DNA from: Flaccisagitta enflata
Lineage: Eukaryota; Chaetognatha; Sagittoidea; Aphragmophora
Length of the DNA stretch: 64,000 nt
Reading direction: 5' to 3'
Assembly (NCBI GenBank): GCA_965153355.1
Contig: OZ231126.1
Span: 78,182,001-78,246,000, forward strand
Part shown: positions 61,106 through 64,000 of the stretch, one piece after another
Numbering within the stretch: the first letter of the stretch is position 1
Layout of the letters: each line of letters opens with the position of its first letter
The notes under the pieces: model-generated
What the model was told of the DNA's origin: nothing
The model's input: the letters and a program-made list of their open reading frames with translations, nothing else
The model's database searches: none
Position numbers and translations under genes: made by a program

Positions 61106-61258
61106 CTGGATCATGGAAGTGGGTGAGAAAAAAATGATTTTATGGATTTCTTTTCCTGGGTGTTTTTGTCCATTCCGTTGATTTGTTGACTTTTTTTGTG
61201 AAGCTGTTTTTCTGCTCAATCTCGTTTATCTGCCTTTCTGTCATTCTTTAATTTTGTC

Positions 61259-61816
<558 letters not shown>

Positions 61817-61820
61817 TTAC

Positions 61821-62474
61821 CCATGTTTGCCCAGTCCACTGCCACGATTCTCGCTTTCGCGCCTCCAATTTCATCCAACGCCGGCGCCAAATCATTCCCC
61901 ACGACGTCATCGCGCGAATAATTCAGAAACGCCTCTGCCACTTTTTCCAACGCCGCTCTTCTTCCGGCGTTTCCGGTCGACGCCGCTTTTGCCGACAAAA
62001 TCGACGCCGTCGCCGTGAAATTGTACGCCATCAATCCTGATTTGACGGCGACGGCGTCGAATCCTGTCAACGACGCCGACAACGCCGTCATATCGGCCGT
62101 TGAGACCAACTCCCTCAACGGCGCCGTCACATTCTCCAACTCGAAGCCGGCTAACGACGACTCGACGACGGCTTTGACATCATCTTCAATTCCGTCGACG
62201 GTCGAATTGAGACTCGGAAGCAATCCGGCGACGTTCAATTGGCCCGTCAAGTCGTCCAAGAAGCTCGACATCAAGCCCGTGTCTTCGATAATCTTGAAGA
62301 TGGGTTCACCTTGACTGCAGTCCCGCATCAGCGTAGAGGCCTTGAGGGTTGACGAGCCGTTGGAGGGCATGATCAAGTCGACGATGACTTGGAACCCGGC
62401 GTCGATGAATGTGCTGCCCTCAGCGGACGGAGATTGGAACGGACGACAGCCTTCGAAGTAGATTTGACCGAATA
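61821..62474 (-). CDS. Prominin-like exon: second extracellular loop
   Basis: Starts (V)FGQIYFEGCRPFQSPSAEGS and ends ARIVAVDWANM. It has several N-glycosylation sequons (NGS, NST, NVT, NFT, NYS) and amphipathic helices, as expected for a prominin loop. Donor ATGG|GTAAG is followed after 9 bases by a GA microsatellite filling the next intron. The frame stays open through that repeat, giving a spurious 651-codon ORF. Confidence 0.85.
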
Positions 62475-62509
62475 CTGTGAAAGAAGAATGGGATGGGTTT
62501 TTGTTATTG

Positions 62510-62527
62510 TCGTTGTCGTTGTTGTTT

Positions 62528-62568
<41 letters not shown>

Positions 62569-62570
62569 GG

Positions 62571-62658
<88 letters not shown>

Positions 62659-62671
62659 GATGATGTTGTCG

Positions 62672-62716
<45 letters not shown>

Positions 62717-62735
62717 TTTGTTGTTGTTGTTGTCA
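62510..62735. repeat. GTT microsatellite in a prominin intron
   Basis: GTT repeat (CAA on the gene's strand) occupying most of the 321-base intron. Confidence 0.92.
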
Positions 62736-62795
62736 TCGCCATAGTTTTGGCACACAGATACACACACACACAGTCACACACCCCCACCCACTTAC

Positions 62796-63069
62796 CATTA
62801 TAAAGAATAACCGTGAGCAGCATAAACAGCGCGCATCCTATGAAGTAAAGCCCCACAAACGCCAGCAGCGTCCTGGCGGAGCATCTTCTGCAGCAGCAGG
62901 CGCAGAAATAGGCCAGTACGGCGATGAGCTGCGTTCCGGCGACGAGACCGGCTAAGCCTAGCATGCCGTAGAAAGCGTAGTCGACGTAACTCGTGTATCC
63001 GCCGTCGTTGGCGTCGGCGATAATGTCACGCGTCATGTTGACGCCGAGACCCGTGAAGGACGATGTCAT
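62796..63069 (-). CDS. Prominin-like exon: TM3, Cys-rich loop, TM4
   Basis: Acceptor CTCTCTCAG, donor GTAAGT on the - strand. Starts MTSSFTGLGVNMTRDIIADA, then helix YGMLGLAGLVAGTQLIAVLA, loop YFCACCCRRCSARTL, and helix LAFVGLYFIGCALFMLLTVI. The run of cysteines between two helices is typical of prominins. The ATG opening the exon is in phase 0 and is probably internal. Confidence 0.85.
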
Positions 63070-63224
63070 CTGAGAGAGGGCGAGAGTAAGATGCAAGTTT
63101 GAAGACCATTCCATTGATTTAGTGAACAAACCAAATGTGGCGATGAGGTAGTGGAGGCAGGGGTGACACAAAAACGCTATTGGGGTTAAGGTGGCTTCTT
63201 TGAAGTTGCTGTTGATGGTTTTGT

Positions 63225-63595
<371 letters not shown>

Positions 63596-63794
63596 GTCTT
63601 GAAGCGGAGGGCCGGTTTTAATTTCTCAATGCTTTTTTTTTCACTTGATTTCTAGATTTCTTGTTTTCCTATTTTCTTCCTTCCTACCTCATTTGGCGTC
63701 TCTTTGCCTCTGTCAGACTGTCTGTCCGCCTGCCCATCTGACCGCCTGTCCATCTGTCCGTCGGTCTGCCTGTTTGACTGTCTGTCTCTCCCTC

Positions 63795-64000
63795 TTTTTG
63801 GGCAGCGGCCCCAAAGGGCCGATGTCCTGTAGGACACAAAGGTGAATTATTTGGGCCTCAAGGCTGGAATTAGGGCCTGCAGGCTGGAATTGGGGCCCTG
63901 TGGCTAGGATTTGAGTCTAGAGGCTGGAATTTGAGCTTCGAGGCTGAGATTGGAGCCTGGAGGCTGGGATTTGAGCTATGAAGCTGGGATTTGAGCCTCG
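63795..64000 (+). repeat. Family B copy running off the window
   Basis: Head CTTTTTGGGCAGCGGCCCCA-AAGGGCCGATGTCCTG-TAGGACACA, then GGGCCTCAAGGCTGGAATT units of about 20 bases up to the end. Preceded by TGTC/CCGTC-rich simple sequence (63715-63790). Confidence 0.75.

Overview
The window is nuclear DNA of an animal. Its protein-coding exons are short, follow GT-AG rules, and match two animal gene families: rhophilin (HR1-BRO1-PDZ) on the + strand and a prominin-like pentaspan membrane protein on the - strand. The rhophilin exons read closest to arthropod/protostome rhophilins as I remember them, and the retrotransposon's primer site fits a protostome-type tRNA-Gly. The DNA is extremely rich in microsatellites and minisatellites. 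Decapod crustacean genomes are known for this, but I cannot fix the species from sequence alone.

Layout. 1-8164: repeats only; any rhophilin 5' exon here was not found, so it may lie upstream of the window. 8165-39313: fifteen phase-consistent rhophilin exons (3189 coding bases, 1062 codons plus stop, N-terminus missing). Intron 16394-29969 holds a 12,042-bp Ty3/gypsy-type LTR retrotransposon (17075-29116). Its two 491-bp LTRs look identical. It has a tRNA-Gly primer site, gag, pol in the -1 frame, and an extra 254-residue 3' ORF. 39314-53600: no recognised gene. This stretch holds TA-flanked fold-back elements, a 27-copy array resembling splice donors on the - strand, kilobase minisatellites, and a nested 6-kb inverted-repeat structure (46714-52820). 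53628-57232 (-): 3' end of an unidentified gene with a proline-rich C-terminus; two exons are well supported and two are tentative. 60441-63069 (-): three 3' exons of a prominin-like gene, with its upstream exons not seen. The window ends inside another dispersed repeat.

Two dispersed repeat families recur throughout. Family A has an AACAAGGCC 5' end, an internal GACC/GACG-type simple repeat, and a palindromic 3' end close to AGTCGCGTGCACGCGACT followed by A's. Family B has a GGGCAGCGGCCCC...GGGGCCGATG head, a ~20-bp 'CTCAAATCCCAG' minisatellite body, and a GGTACCGCTGACCAT tail. They nest in each other and one family A copy lies inside the retrotransposon. A third group is TA-flanked palindromic elements with CAG...CTG ends that share internal motifs.

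The most unusual observation is that several tandem repeats are built from splice-site sequence. The start of one rhophilin BRO1 exon is present three times. The acceptor of the first PDZ exon is repeated about eight times upstream of the used site. A 210-bp CT microsatellite directly serves as the polypyrimidine tract of the HR1 exon. A 43.9-45.7 kb array carries a donor-like GGTGAGTAC in almost every unit. Together these suggest a genome where simple-repeat expansion repeatedly captures exon edges.
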